Shown here: piece by piece, positions 18,942 through 27,500 of the stretch
How the letters are laid out: each line of letters opens with the position of its first letter
Numbering within the stretch: the first letter of the stretch is position 1
NCBI RefSeq assembly: GCF_024297185.1
Contig: NZ_JANCTD010000002.1
Location: 434,001-498,000, forward strand
Origin: Lewinella sp. JB7
GTDB lineage: Bacteria; Bacteroidota; Bacteroidia; Chitinophagales; Saprospiraceae
Length of the DNA: 64,000 bases
Direction: 5' to 3'
The notes under the pieces: generated by a model
The model's input: only the letters and a program-made list of their open reading frames with translations
Database searches by the model: none
What the model was told of the DNA's origin: nothing
Translations under genes and position numbers: made by a program

Positions 18942-18961
18942 AATGAGTATTTTTACTCATT
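18942..18961 (+). promoter_or_regulatory. short hairpin just before the DUF4249 start codon
   Basis: A perfect inverted repeat AATGAGTA-TTTT-TACTCATT. It ends immediately before the ATG at 18962. The stem is AT-rich and weak. It could modulate translation of the DUF4249 gene relative to the receptor gene, or stabilise mRNA ends; the function is inference. Confidence 0.5.
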
Positions 18962-19882
18962 ATGCGAAAATTCGCTCCTCATTACATCACCCATGTAGCC
19001 GCCCTGTGCGGCCTGGCGGTCCTCCTGGCCTGTGAGGAACCGGTGGAGTTGAATATCGATATCCCCAAGAGCCGCTTAGTCATCAACTCCAACTTTTACC
19101 CCGACGAGTTGGTGTCGCTGCGCATCTCCGCCAGCCGGCCCCTCGGGGGAAGCTTTACGAACGTCGATCACGCCGAAGTCACGCTATTCGAGGGCGACTC
19201 ACTGGCCGAGCGTCTTACCTTCATTCCCAGTCCGGAATCCGCCGCCGCCGGCAGCTACCGCACCACGGACTTTCGCCCCCAGGTCGGTAGGCGGTACACG
19301 ATTCACGTGGCCGCCGACGGCTATGATCCCGTGACCGCCGTAAGCAGCATCCCCGCTTCCATCCCCATCCGCTCGATTGCCATTCGGGGACTGACCCAGA
19401 AAACGGAGGGAACGATTACTACCTACGATTACGCCTTGATCATCGACTACGCCGATCCGGTCGAGGAGGAAAACTACTACGATTTGCGAATCTACCAGCA
19501 GGCTATCGCCTATAAGGTAGATGCCAAGGGAGATACCATTCGCCAAAGTTCATACCTGAAGTCCGTAGGCACCCCCTCACGGGTCTCGCGGCAGGGGGGT
19601 ACGGTGAGTGTGCTCCTACGCGATAAGTGCGAAAAGGATGCCGTGGAGGTTCACCTGCAGAGTCAGTTGGATACCAGTCTGGAAATCCCCGGCGAGATCG
19701 TCGCCGAGTTGCGGACGGTAAGTCCGGAATACTACCACTACCAGCGCAGCCTGATGGGCTACGACGGCGTCCAGCTGGGCCTGAACGAGCCGGTTATCCT
19801 GTTCAATAATATCGACCAGGGACTCGGAGTTTTCGCCGGCTACAACTCCGTACGCCAGAATCTCCGACTGCTCGTTAAATAG
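18962..19882 (+). CDS. DUF4249 lipoprotein, partner of the TonB receptor
   Basis: A 306-residue lipoprotein with a signal peptide ending AVLLAC (Cys24) and the typical DUF4249 opening EEPVELNIDIPKSRLVINS. These proteins are encoded directly after STN-containing TonB receptors in Bacteroidota and are thought to cover the receptor barrel or bind its ligand, much as SusD does for SusC. The segment SPEYYHYQRSLMGYDG near residue 260 is also typical. The ATG follows a small hairpin. The stop is 3 bases from the convergent RDD gene. Confidence 0.9.
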   Translation: MRKFAPHYITHVAALCGLAVLLACEEPVELNIDIPKSRLVINSNFYPDELVSLRISASRPLGGSFTNVDHAEVTLFEGDSLAERLTFIPSPESAAAGSYRTTDFRPQVGRRYTIHVAADGYDPVTAVSSIPASIPIRSIAIRGLTQKTEGTITTYDYALIIDYADPVEEENYYDLRIYQQAIAYKVDAKGDTIRQSSYLKSVGTPSRVSRQGGTVSVLLRDKCEKDAVEVHLQSQLDTSLEIPGEIVAELRTVSPEYYHYQRSLMGYDGVQLGLNEPVILFNNIDQGLGVFAGYNSVRQNLRLLVK

Positions 19883-19885
19883 GTT

Positions 19886-20467
19886 CTAGGCCGGCGGGGA
19901 CATGGCGGGTACCACCCGAATTACGAAAGTCTGGGCCCAACGATCGTGCAGCGCCCGGCTCCAGGGATCCATGATCAGCCACACGGCGGAAAACACCGGG
20001 AAATTATTGCAAATATTGACAAGCAGATTCTGGTTGAGGGGAAAGCTCGACATGTAATTTACGTACAGCTCCAGGTCAGTCACTTCCCGGAATTCCGGTG
20101 CCTCAAACATGCGAATCTGCACGAAGAGCGTCGCGAAAGCGGAAACAGCGAAGGGTAGGTAACGCACGAAACTCTGATTGAGCCCGATCTTCCGGTGGGT
20201 GCCGCGGTCCACCACCCGCAACCGCATGATCCACTTCCCCGCCGTGCAGCCAAACAGGCTTTCCGTTAGGGGTTTATACAGCGTCTGTAGCGCCCAGAGT
20301 ACGATGACCGCATAGAGCAGCGGACGCTCCACCATGAAGTAAAAGATAGCGTACATCACCGGCAGGAGCACGAACTGATCGACCAGGTACGCCGCCACGC
20401 GGGGCAGGAACCCCGCCGTAGGTACGGTGGTCGGGTCCGGAAGGTCCTGAATGGTTTGTGAAGTCAC
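19886..20467 (-). CDS. RDD family membrane protein
   Basis: A 193-residue membrane protein with the RDD pattern: AGFLPRVAAYLVDQFVLLPV near the N-terminus, then TAGKWIMRLRVVDRGTHRKIG, where the second Arg/Asp pair falls. Three hydrophobic segments are visible. Function is unknown; some RDD proteins act in ion or osmotic homeostasis. The start is GTG. It lies 12 bases after a paralogue (20480-21046), with which it shares length and motifs, so the pair looks like a tandem duplication. Confidence 0.8.
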   Translation of the reverse strand: MTSQTIQDLPDPTTVPTAGFLPRVAAYLVDQFVLLPVMYAIFYFMVERPLLYAVIVLWALQTLYKPLTESLFGCTAGKWIMRLRVVDRGTHRKIGLNQSFVRYLPFAVSAFATLFVQIRMFEAPEFREVTDLELYVNYMSSFPLNQNLLVNICNNFPVFSAVWLIMDPWSRALHDRWAQTFVIRVVPAMSPPA

Positions 20468-20479
20468 GGGCTTGGGGAT

Positions 20480-21046
20480 CTATGATGGACGACGCACGAC
20501 GAAACTGCCAGCCAGAATGTCGTGGGCGGCCTGCTTAGGTGGGTTAAAAAGCATAACCAGCGCCGACAGCAGGGGCAACAGGGACGCATATTGTTGAATC
20601 CGCCCCAAACGTACGACCTCCGCGTCGTTCTGCAGGTACTCCACGTACTCGAAATAGCCCGTTATTTCCCGGAAGTCGTCCTGACCGAACATCGCGTAGT
20701 TGAGATATAAGCCTAACACGGTAGCAACCAGCCAGGGGGTATACCGAAGCCACGCCTGACCCAGTGACAAAAACGCGCCGTGCTCATCCGTGACCCGGAG
20801 GTTACAGGCCAGTTTTCCCAGTGTCCCCCCGTAAATGTGTTCCATCACCGGTTTGTAACACGCCGTCAGTAACATGACCAGCACGACGAGCAACAGGTTT
20901 TGCCGGTAAGCCGTAAAGTAAATGCCGAGCACCGCCGCGGGCAGCAGTACCAAAAAATCAATAAGCGCGGCGGCCAGACGGATCCAGAAGCCTGCCGGTT
21001 CGGCCCGGGTGGAAAGTGGTATGTCCTCGATGGTCTCCGTAGTCAT
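20480..21046 (-). CDS. RDD family membrane protein (tandem paralogue)
   Basis: A 188-residue paralogue of the downstream gene. It has AGFWIRLAAALIDFLVLLPA, then GGTLGKLACNLRVTDEHG in the same relative positions, and three hydrophobic segments. It follows dnaG by 16 bases on the same strand, so dnaG and both RDD genes may be co-transcribed. Function is unknown. Confidence 0.8.
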   Translation of the reverse strand: MTTETIEDIPLSTRAEPAGFWIRLAAALIDFLVLLPAAVLGIYFTAYRQNLLLVVLVMLLTACYKPVMEHIYGGTLGKLACNLRVTDEHGAFLSLGQAWLRYTPWLVATVLGLYLNYAMFGQDDFREITGYFEYVEYLQNDAEVVRLGRIQQYASLLPLLSALVMLFNPPKQAAHDILAGSFVVRRPS

Positions 21047-21062
21047 AAGCGTGGATTTGCGG

Positions 21063-23126
21063 TTAGCGGCTTAAAACTACGGTTCCCAGCTCTTTTGCCA
21101 GGGCCATCCGCATCTCGTCGAGTTTCATCTGCACCCGGAGGTGAGTGCGCAACTTAGCGAGGTCCCCCGCAACTTCCAAACGGGAAATTTCCGCTGCATT
21201 TTCCTTGCACTTTCGTTCGATCTTTTCCATCCGGAAGATTCGCAGAAATATTTCGGCGGCCAACCGGTGATTTTCCTCGGGGGCCTTCTGGCTCAGACGC
21301 AAGCCGTACTTCAGTTGCCAGTTGGGACTGTAGGTGTAGGGGCTGGTGACGGCTTCGACGGCTAGTTTGCGTACGTCCGCGTCGGGGTGGCTTCCGTACC
21401 AGGAAGCATCCGGCGGCCGCCCGTGCTCACGGAGGTGAGCCATCACCAAGTGGACGATCTCCCGGTAACGCGGCCGGTCGAAGTCACCCAGCAGGTCGGC
21501 GACGTTGGCGGTTAGGTAAGTAGCGACGCTGGTCGAGGTCGCGTCATCGTACGACTTGTGTCCGTGCTGCACGAGTAGGTAGAGCAAAAACTTTTCCTGG
21601 TACCCGTGCCCTAGATCCATTTCCGCATCGGATGCGGTGGCGGGTTCATCCACGGGGGCCGTCATCGCCACCGGCTCGGCGGGTTCGTCCGTTTCGTTCA
21701 CCCAACCCGGTTCACGCAGGTTATCCCAGTCGTCCTCCTCGGAGGGCGTAGGCGAAGTCGGTGGGTGTGGCGCTTGCCGGTCAGAGCGCTGGCGGCGCCG
21801 GGCCTCCCGTTCCTGGTCCTTACGGCTCTGCGCCCGGCGATCGGCGATGGCCTTGTTGACGAGGTTCACCAGCAATTGCTCCTGAATACCCAACCGGCCG
21901 CTGAACTGCTGCAGATAAGCCGCCCGTTTGAGGGGATCTTCCACCAGAGCCAGCGTAGCCCCGATGTCCCGAATCGCGGCGGTACGGCGGGACACGTCCT
22001 CCCCGGCTTCCTCCAGGAGCAGGTCCGCCTTGAAGAACAGGAAATCCTTCCGCTGCTCCTCCAGATACTCCTCAAACTTCGTACTACCGACCGCCTGCAT
22101 ATAGCTGTCCGGGTCCTGCCCCTCGGGAAGTACGACCACCCGAACGTTGAGATCCGCGGTGAGCAGTACGTCCACCCCCCGCAGGGCCGCTTTGATGCCG
22201 GCTTTATCCCCGTCGTAGAGGAGGGTAACGTTTTCGGTGAACCGTTTTACGAGTTTCGCCTGCCCGGTGGTCAGGCTGGTGCCCGACGTGGCCACCACGT
22301 TTTTCACGCCGTTCTGGTGCAGACTGATGACGTCCGTGTAGCCTTCCACCATATAGACGTTGTCGAGCTTGCGCACCGCCTGACGGGCCTGGTGCATGCC
22401 GTACAGAACGTCGGACTTATGGTAAATTTCGCTTTCGGGGCTGTTGACGTACTTCGGCGCCTTTACGTCTTTGCGCAGGACCCGACCGGCAAAGGCGATG
22501 GGTTTACCCGCCAGATTATGGATCGTGAACATCACCCGATCGTAGAAGAAATCACGACCGTTGCGGATCAGTCCGAGTTTTTCCAGTTGTTCTTCCTTGT
22601 GCCCGGCGGCGGTGGCAGCACGCAGTAGGCCGTCGCGAGCGGCCGGCGCGTACCCCAGTCCAAAAGTATCCATCGTCTCCCGCAGGAAACCCCGTTGCTT
22701 GAAGTAGCTCAGCCCGATACTTTTTCCCTCTTCGGTGCGGTGAAGCTGGTCGCCGAAATAGCTGCGGGCAAAATCATTAGTAATAATAAGACTGTCCCTT
22801 TCCTGAAGTTCTTCCCGAACTTCCGGGCTGACCTCCCGTTCCTCTAGTTGAAGGTTGTACTTCGCGGCGATCCACCTGATGGCGTCCGGAAACGAAAGCT
22901 GCTCCAGTTCCATCAAAAATTTAACCGGGTCCCCCCCCACGCCGCAGCCGAAACACTTGTAAATGTTACGTGCAGGGTTTACATTAAAGGAAGGAGTCTT
23001 CTCATTGTGAAAAGGGCACAGACCGGAATAATTGTTGCCCCGACGCCGGAGATTCACGAAGTCGCCAACCACGTCTTCTATCCGCGCCGAATCGATTACT
23101 TCCCGTACACTTTCATCCGTGATCAT
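21063..23126 (-). CDS. dnaG: DNA primase
   Basis: A 687-residue bacterial primase that makes RNA primers for replication. The CHC2 zinc ribbon is intact: Cys37, His40, Cys58, Cys61 (CPFH and CFGC). A TOPRIM catalytic core follows, with VEGYTDVISLHQNG at about 258 and the metal site LLYDGDKAG near 300. A Pro/Asp-rich linker near 450-500 leads to the C-terminal helicase-binding region. A perfect TAnnTTTG box sits 5 bases upstream of the ATG. Confidence 0.95.
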   Translation of the reverse strand: MITDESVREVIDSARIEDVVGDFVNLRRRGNNYSGLCPFHNEKTPSFNVNPARNIYKCFGCGVGGDPVKFLMELEQLSFPDAIRWIAAKYNLQLEEREVSPEVREELQERDSLIITNDFARSYFGDQLHRTEEGKSIGLSYFKQRGFLRETMDTFGLGYAPAARDGLLRAATAAGHKEEQLEKLGLIRNGRDFFYDRVMFTIHNLAGKPIAFAGRVLRKDVKAPKYVNSPESEIYHKSDVLYGMHQARQAVRKLDNVYMVEGYTDVISLHQNGVKNVVATSGTSLTTGQAKLVKRFTENVTLLYDGDKAGIKAALRGVDVLLTADLNVRVVVLPEGQDPDSYMQAVGSTKFEEYLEEQRKDFLFFKADLLLEEAGEDVSRRTAAIRDIGATLALVEDPLKRAAYLQQFSGRLGIQEQLLVNLVNKAIADRRAQSRKDQEREARRRQRSDRQAPHPPTSPTPSEEDDWDNLREPGWVNETDEPAEPVAMTAPVDEPATASDAEMDLGHGYQEKFLLYLLVQHGHKSYDDATSTSVATYLTANVADLLGDFDRPRYREIVHLVMAHLREHGRPPDASWYGSHPDADVRKLAVEAVTSPYTYSPNWQLKYGLRLSQKAPEENHRLAAEIFLRIFRMEKIERKCKENAAEISRLEVAGDLAKLRTHLRVQMKLDEMRMALAKELGTVVLSR

Positions 23127-23131
23127 GGGTC

Positions 23132-23139
23132 CAAAGGTA
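23132..23139 (-). promoter_or_regulatory. putative -7 box TACCTTTG for dnaG
   Basis: An exact TAnnTTTG match on the minus strand, separated from the dnaG ATG by 5 bases. The mRNA would be leaderless or nearly so. Confidence 0.5.
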
Positions 23140-23342
23140 CGGAATTTAATCGTCGGCTAAGCGGCAGACTCGACCGGCTACTTCGACGTAAATACTTGTA
23201 AGTCAGTTACATTACGATTTTTTTAACGCGATACCTCCCCCCGGGTCGCATACTTTTTTGCCTTCCAATTGTCTTATAGATATACCCGCGTGGCGACTCG
23301 CGAACGTCGCAAGAATTTAATGGGTGTTCTCATAGTGTGTGG

Positions 23343-23381
23343 ACTGTCCCGACGGCATTATGTTCGTTCGGGGCAGTTTTT
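23343..23381 (+). terminator. terminator-like hairpin facing right, with no gene to its left on this strand
   Basis: A 10-bp stem with one G-U pair (23343-23352 with 23368-23377), a 15-base loop, and a T5 run at 23377-23381. The T-run is on the plus strand, but no plus-strand gene lies within 3.2 kb to the left. It could end a small RNA transcribed from 23140-23340, or serve the minus-strand anti-sigma gene (stop at 23384) as a hairpin without a U-tract. The rest of 23140-23342 holds a 5-bp stem around 23290-23320 and no open frame worth reporting. Confidence 0.4.
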
Positions 23382-23383
23382 GT

Positions 23384-24199
23384 TTAGGTACCGACCTCGC
23401 CGATCACCTGCAACTGACTGAGATCTGGTTGCGGTTTGCCCCCCTCGTCTTCGAGCGTGATGGCAAAGGCCGCTACTCCGGGCAGGTAGGCCACATCAAG
23501 TAAGCTACCGCTGGCGATGTTCCGGTCCAGCACGCCGAGGTCCTGCGGACCGTTCGCATCGATCGCCCACAGTTGATACTGTTTTCCCGCGGGGGGCGCC
23601 GGAAGATTGGCCGGACTGAAGAGGGTCTGACCCGCGACGGGATTATAGAACACCACGGCCCGGCTGTCCGGAGCATTTTCCGAACCGGCGAGTACGATGT
23701 TCCGCGTCTCGGCGTCGGACAGTACGGCCAACTGCTGTAGGTTATCCTGATTTTGTTCCCTAATTTCCTCACAATCCGCCTGTAGGGTGATCAGTCGTTG
23801 TTCGCTCTGGGACAGTGCTTCACCTCGCTGCTGCGATTGCGACAGCAGATAAGCGACGGCGGCCACGGCCAGGATCAGGGCGATGGCCAGGGCCCACACC
23901 AGCACGGGGGAAGATCCTGATTTTGCCTGGGAAACCTTGCCCGCCGGAAGAGCCGTCTCCGCCCTTTCGCCGCGGACCTGATCGAGCACACGATCGAGGA
24001 CCGGGGCGGCCGGCGGTGGGGCGGCCTGTCCCTGCAGTACGACGTACTCCTCCAGTGCCCGTTCGATCTCCCGCAACTCGTTTCTGACCTCGGGGTACGC
24101 TTCGGCATACCGCTCCACCGCCCGACGCTCGTCGGGGGAAAGACGGTCCAGAACGTATAGTTCCAGAACGCCGGAGTTTATGTATGCAGTGAGGTCCAC
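23384..24199 (-). CDS. anti-sigma factor (RskA/anti-sigma-K type)
   Basis: A 271-residue protein. The N-terminal roughly 65 residues are the cytoplasmic anti-sigma zinc-finger-like region (LYVLDRLSPDERRAVERYA), here without the CHCC zinc ligands. One membrane helix follows at about 98-120 (VLVWALAIALILAVAAVAYLL), then a short coiled coil. The extracytoplasmic part matches the RskA domain, with VVFYNPVAGQTLFSPANLPA, KQYQLWAIDANGPQDLGVLD and FAITLEDEGGKPQP. It restrains the sigma factor encoded 20 bases upstream. The start is GTG. Confidence 0.88.
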   Translation of the reverse strand: MDLTAYINSGVLELYVLDRLSPDERRAVERYAEAYPEVRNELREIERALEEYVVLQGQAAPPPAAPVLDRVLDQVRGERAETALPAGKVSQAKSGSSPVLVWALAIALILAVAAVAYLLSQSQQRGEALSQSEQRLITLQADCEEIREQNQDNLQQLAVLSDAETRNIVLAGSENAPDSRAVVFYNPVAGQTLFSPANLPAPPAGKQYQLWAIDANGPQDLGVLDRNIASGSLLDVAYLPGVAAFAITLEDEGGKPQPDLSQLQVIGEVGT

Positions 24200-24219
24200 G
24201 GGTATCTTAGAATAATTTG

Positions 24220-24798
24220 CTAGTGTGAGAGGAAGGTGTAGAGGATTAAGAGGATCAATTCGTTCTTTAAAATGCTTCTCAGTTGCTGCAACGCGCGGCG
24301 AGACCGGGTCTTGACCGTGCCCAGGGGCAGGTCGAGCGCCTCAGCGGTTTCAGCCTGAGTGTAATCTTTGAAGTAGAGCAGGTCAATTATTGACCTATAA
24401 TTGGTATCAAGTTTATTGACTAACTTGGCGAGTCCGATGTGCTCTATCGGCATCGACTCGCTCATGTTGTTGTGATTAACTACGACGGCATCCATCCGAT
24501 CGGTTTTCCCCTGCTTGCGGTATGACTTGGAACGGACCCGGTCGATGGCGGCGTTGCGGGCGACCCGGGCCATCCAGGTGAAGAGCCGGCTCTTGTCGGC
24601 TTCGTACTTCTCCACGTTGTCCCAGATCCGCATCAGAACGTCCTGCAGCACCTCTTCGGCTACCTCGGGTTCGGTGATAATCCGGCTAATAATGAGGTTG
24701 AGCGCCCCCCCGTAGTGGTCAAAAAGATACCGCATACCGGCCTCGTCCCGCGCGAGCAGGAGCTGAAGAAGGACGGCCTGGTGATCTTGATTCGCCAA
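24220..24798 (-). CDS. ECF RNA polymerase sigma factor
   Basis: A 192-residue sigma factor paired with the RskA-type anti-sigma gene that follows it. Region 2 is MRYLFDHYGGALNLII followed by AEEVLQDVLMRIWDNV. Region 4 is YRSIIDLLYFKDYTQAETAEAL with the helix LPLGTVKTRSRRALQ. I place the start at a TTG (24798), because the family begins at LANQDHQ and the extension to a GTG at 24987 would cross poly-A sequence and overlap the divergent transglycosylase gene. The ATG at the MRYLFD segment would truncate the protein. The 176-base gap upstream is shared with the divergent gene. Confidence 0.85.
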   Translation of the reverse strand: MANQDHQAVLLQLLLARDEAGMRYLFDHYGGALNLIISRIITEPEVAEEVLQDVLMRIWDNVEKYEADKSRLFTWMARVARNAAIDRVRSKSYRKQGKTDRMDAVVVNHNNMSESMPIEHIGLAKLVNKLDTNYRSIIDLLYFKDYTQAETAEALDLPLGTVKTRSRRALQQLRSILKNELILLILYTFLSH

Positions 24799-24974
24799 TG
24801 ATGGCTTGCTAGGGTTAATAAGGGGCGGCGGCGCGCAGGCGCAATGTACGTTAAAAAAAAAGCTATGCAATCCGGCAGAAATACATTTAGCCGATAATTT
24901 GGGGTCCCCGCGGGAGAATGGGCTAATTTGCGCCCCTGCCTCTTCATCAAGGGGGGTAGATAAAATGGCAATAC

Positions 24975-25919
24975 ATGATGAAGGCACTACTGGGGGGTAT
25001 CGGCATCGGACTGGTGTTCCTGATCTTCTGGCTCGTCCTGCTCAGCACGGGTCGTGAAATCGGTGGGGATAAGCGTGAACCGTCAACGGAGCAGGTGACC
25101 GCCACCTCCGGCCTGCCCCAGTTGGTCCACGCGATTGACCTGTCCGGGCCTTTTTCCTTCGCCGGTAAGGAGTTGCCCCTGGACAATTTCGACGTGCGGG
25201 AGCGGCTCGATCTCGAGCTTATGCGCAATGCCTACTTCCACCGCAATACGCTGCTGCTCCTCAAGCGTCAGCCCCGCTACTTCCCGACCATCGAGCGTAT
25301 TCTGCGGGAAGAGGGGGTACCCGACGACCTGAAGTACCTGGCCGCCGCCGAAAGCACCCTCACCGAAGCCGTCAGCCCGGCGGGTGCCAAGGGCGTCTGG
25401 CAGTTCATGGCACCCACCGGGCGGGCATTTGGGCTGCGCATCGACGCCGAAGTGGACGAGCGCTTTCACCTCGAGAAGTCGACCCGGGCGGCGGCGGCCT
25501 ACCTCAAAGATTATTATCGACAATTCGGAGACTGGCATAAGGTTGCCGCCGCCTATAATATGGGCGGACCTAACCTGAGCAAGTGGCTGGAACGCCAGCG
25601 CGCCGAGGAACTCTACGACCTGGACATCAATGCCGAAACGATGCAATACCTCTTTCGCATCGTAGCGCTTAAATCTATCATGGAAGATCCGGCGGCGTTC
25701 GGCTACCACCTCGAGGCCGGCCAGACGTATCCCGGCCTGGATGACTACCGCACGGTGGTCGTGGACACTACCATCACCAACCTTGGCGATTTCGCCCTGC
25801 GGCAGGGAACTACCTACCGCCTGCTGAAGCGGTACAACCCCTGGCTCATTACGGGCCAGCTTACCGTACCCGCCGGCACTACAATGGAAATCCGGATACC
25901 GAACGGAGCCAACCGATAA
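24975..25919 (+). CDS. membrane-anchored lytic murein transglycosylase
   Basis: A 314-residue protein with one N-terminal anchor (GIGIGLVFLIFWLVLLSTG). The SLT-type domain (about 110-245) has the catalytic glutamate Glu126 in AAAESTL, followed by SPAGAKGVWQFM and, later, VAAAYNMGGPNL, all in family positions. It cleaves peptidoglycan glycan strands with anhydro ring formation, in the periplasm. Unlike the MltD relatives it has no LysM repeats. A possible -7 box TAATTTG lies at 24924-24930. It is followed by the GH3-type adenylase gene. Confidence 0.88.
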   Translation: MMKALLGGIGIGLVFLIFWLVLLSTGREIGGDKREPSTEQVTATSGLPQLVHAIDLSGPFSFAGKELPLDNFDVRERLDLELMRNAYFHRNTLLLLKRQPRYFPTIERILREEGVPDDLKYLAAAESTLTEAVSPAGAKGVWQFMAPTGRAFGLRIDAEVDERFHLEKSTRAAAAYLKDYYRQFGDWHKVAAAYNMGGPNLSKWLERQRAEELYDLDINAETMQYLFRIVALKSIMEDPAAFGYHLEAGQTYPGLDDYRTVVVDTTITNLGDFALRQGTTYRLLKRYNPWLITGQLTVPAGTTMEIRIPNGANR

Positions 25920-25977
25920 GATCGGCAACGCCACCCGGGGTCAGCCTCCGGGTACTTCTCCCCCAACGACCCCGACC

Positions 25978-27456
25978 GTGAAGAAATCCTTATTACTTAA
26001 GCCTTACGCCCACTACCTCCGCCGCCGTATCCGCTACCGGGCGGGGCTGGCGGTCGAACTGCAGGAAGAGATCCGCAAGGACCTGGTGCGCACCGCCCGC
26101 GACACGGCCTTCGGACAGGATCATCACTTCGCGGAGATCCGGACCTACGCCGACTTCAAGCGTCGGGTACCCGTGGGTGACTACGAAGCCTTCCGCACTT
26201 ATTTTGACCGCATCAAGTCGGGGGAGTCCGATGTATGCTGGCCCGGCAAACCCCGGTACCTGGCCAAGACCAGCGGCACGACCAGCGGCGTCAAGTACAT
26301 CCCGCTCACCCGCGAAAGCCTCCCCAATCACTTCGGATCGGCGCGCAACGCGCTGTTCAACTACGTGGCCGAAACCGGACACGCACGTTGGCTCGACGGC
26401 AAGATGATCTTCCTCAGCGGCAGCCCCGAAATGGAGGCGACCAACGGCATTCCCACCGGCCGGCTTTCGGGCATCGTGAACCACGAAGTGCCCGCCTGGC
26501 TGCGCACCAACCAACTCCCCTCCTACCCCACCAACTGCATAGAAGACTGGGAAACGAAGCTCGAGGCGATCGTCGATGAGACCATTCACGCCGATATGCG
26601 TCTCATCAGCGGCATCCCCCCCTGGGTGCAGATGTACTACGAAAGACTGCTCGCCCGGAGCGGCAAGCGCACCATCCGGGAGCTCTTCCCCAACCTAGAA
26701 ATGTTCGTGTACGGGGGCGTGAACTTCGAGCCCTACCGCCAATCCCTCGAGCGACTGGTCGGCGCACGCATTCCCAGCGTGGAAACTTACCCTGCCAGCG
26801 AAGGCTTCATCGCTTACCAGGACAGCCAGACCGAACCGGGACTGCTGCTCAATACCGCCAGCGGCATCTTCTTCGAGTTCATTCCGGCGGAGGAAGTATT
26901 TAGCGATGCCCCGACCCGGCTTTCCCTGGGGGAGGTGGAAACGGGCCGCAACTACGCCATAATCCTGTCAACTACGGCCGGCCTGTGGGGATACAATATC
27001 GGCGATACGGTGGAGTTCGTCAGCACCGATCCCTACCGTATTCGCGTCACCGGCCGGATCAAACACTACATCAGCGCCTTCGGAGAACACGTCATCGGTA
27101 AAGAAGTGGAGACCGCGCTGCGGCAGACCGCCCAGGTCTTTGGGGCCAGCGTAACGGAATTTACCGTAGCGCCCCAGGTAAACCCCGCCTCGGGCCTTCC
27201 GTACCACGAATGGTTCGTGGAATTCGCCACTCCCCCCCGGGACCCGGAGGCTTTCGCGGCCGCCCTCGACCGGGCCATGGTCGGCGAAAACCTGTACTAC
27301 CGGGACCTGATCGAAGGCAAGATCCTCCGTCCGCTGGTACTGCGGGAGCTGCCCGCCGGGGCGTTTCGCGAGTACATGAAAAGACAGGGAAAGCTCGGCG
27401 GCCAGAATAAGGTACCCCGCCTCTCCAACGACCGCCAACTGGTCGACCAACTCTGA
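25978..27456 (+). CDS. GH3 auxin-responsive promoter family (acyl-adenylating) protein
   Basis: A 492-residue protein of the plant GH3/JAR1-like superfamily, which adenylates acyl acids and conjugates them to amino acids. The P-loop-like AKTSGTTSGVKYIPLT is at about 98-113. VYGGVNFEPYRQSL (about 243) and SASEGF-type YPASEGFIAYQDS (about 265) follow, with GLWGYNIGDTVEF and VTGRIKHYISAFGEHV further on. The bacterial substrates are unknown. The start is GTG. It lies 58 bases after the transglycosylase gene and 44 bases before the beta-glucosidase gene on the same strand. Confidence 0.9.
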   Translation: MKKSLLLKPYAHYLRRRIRYRAGLAVELQEEIRKDLVRTARDTAFGQDHHFAEIRTYADFKRRVPVGDYEAFRTYFDRIKSGESDVCWPGKPRYLAKTSGTTSGVKYIPLTRESLPNHFGSARNALFNYVAETGHARWLDGKMIFLSGSPEMEATNGIPTGRLSGIVNHEVPAWLRTNQLPSYPTNCIEDWETKLEAIVDETIHADMRLISGIPPWVQMYYERLLARSGKRTIRELFPNLEMFVYGGVNFEPYRQSLERLVGARIPSVETYPASEGFIAYQDSQTEPGLLLNTASGIFFEFIPAEEVFSDAPTRLSLGEVETGRNYAIILSTTAGLWGYNIGDTVEFVSTDPYRIRVTGRIKHYISAFGEHVIGKEVETALRQTAQVFGASVTEFTVAPQVNPASGLPYHEWFVEFATPPRDPEAFAAALDRAMVGENLYYRDLIEGKILRPLVLRELPAGAFREYMKRQGKLGGQNKVPRLSNDRQLVDQL

Positions 27457-27500
27457 TCCGGGCGTAACTTATTAGCTTAGCGCAGAACTACCTGCACCGT

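Noticed and set aside
23140-23381. The dnaG upstream gap as an SRP RNA or tmRNA
   Set aside because: The conserved GGAAGCA loop of SRP RNA and tRNA-like ends of tmRNA are absent; only a hairpin with T5 can be supported.
24799-24987. Upstream extension of the ECF sigma factor to a GTG at 24987
   Set aside because: It crosses a poly-A stretch, does not fit the family, and overlaps the divergent transglycosylase start.
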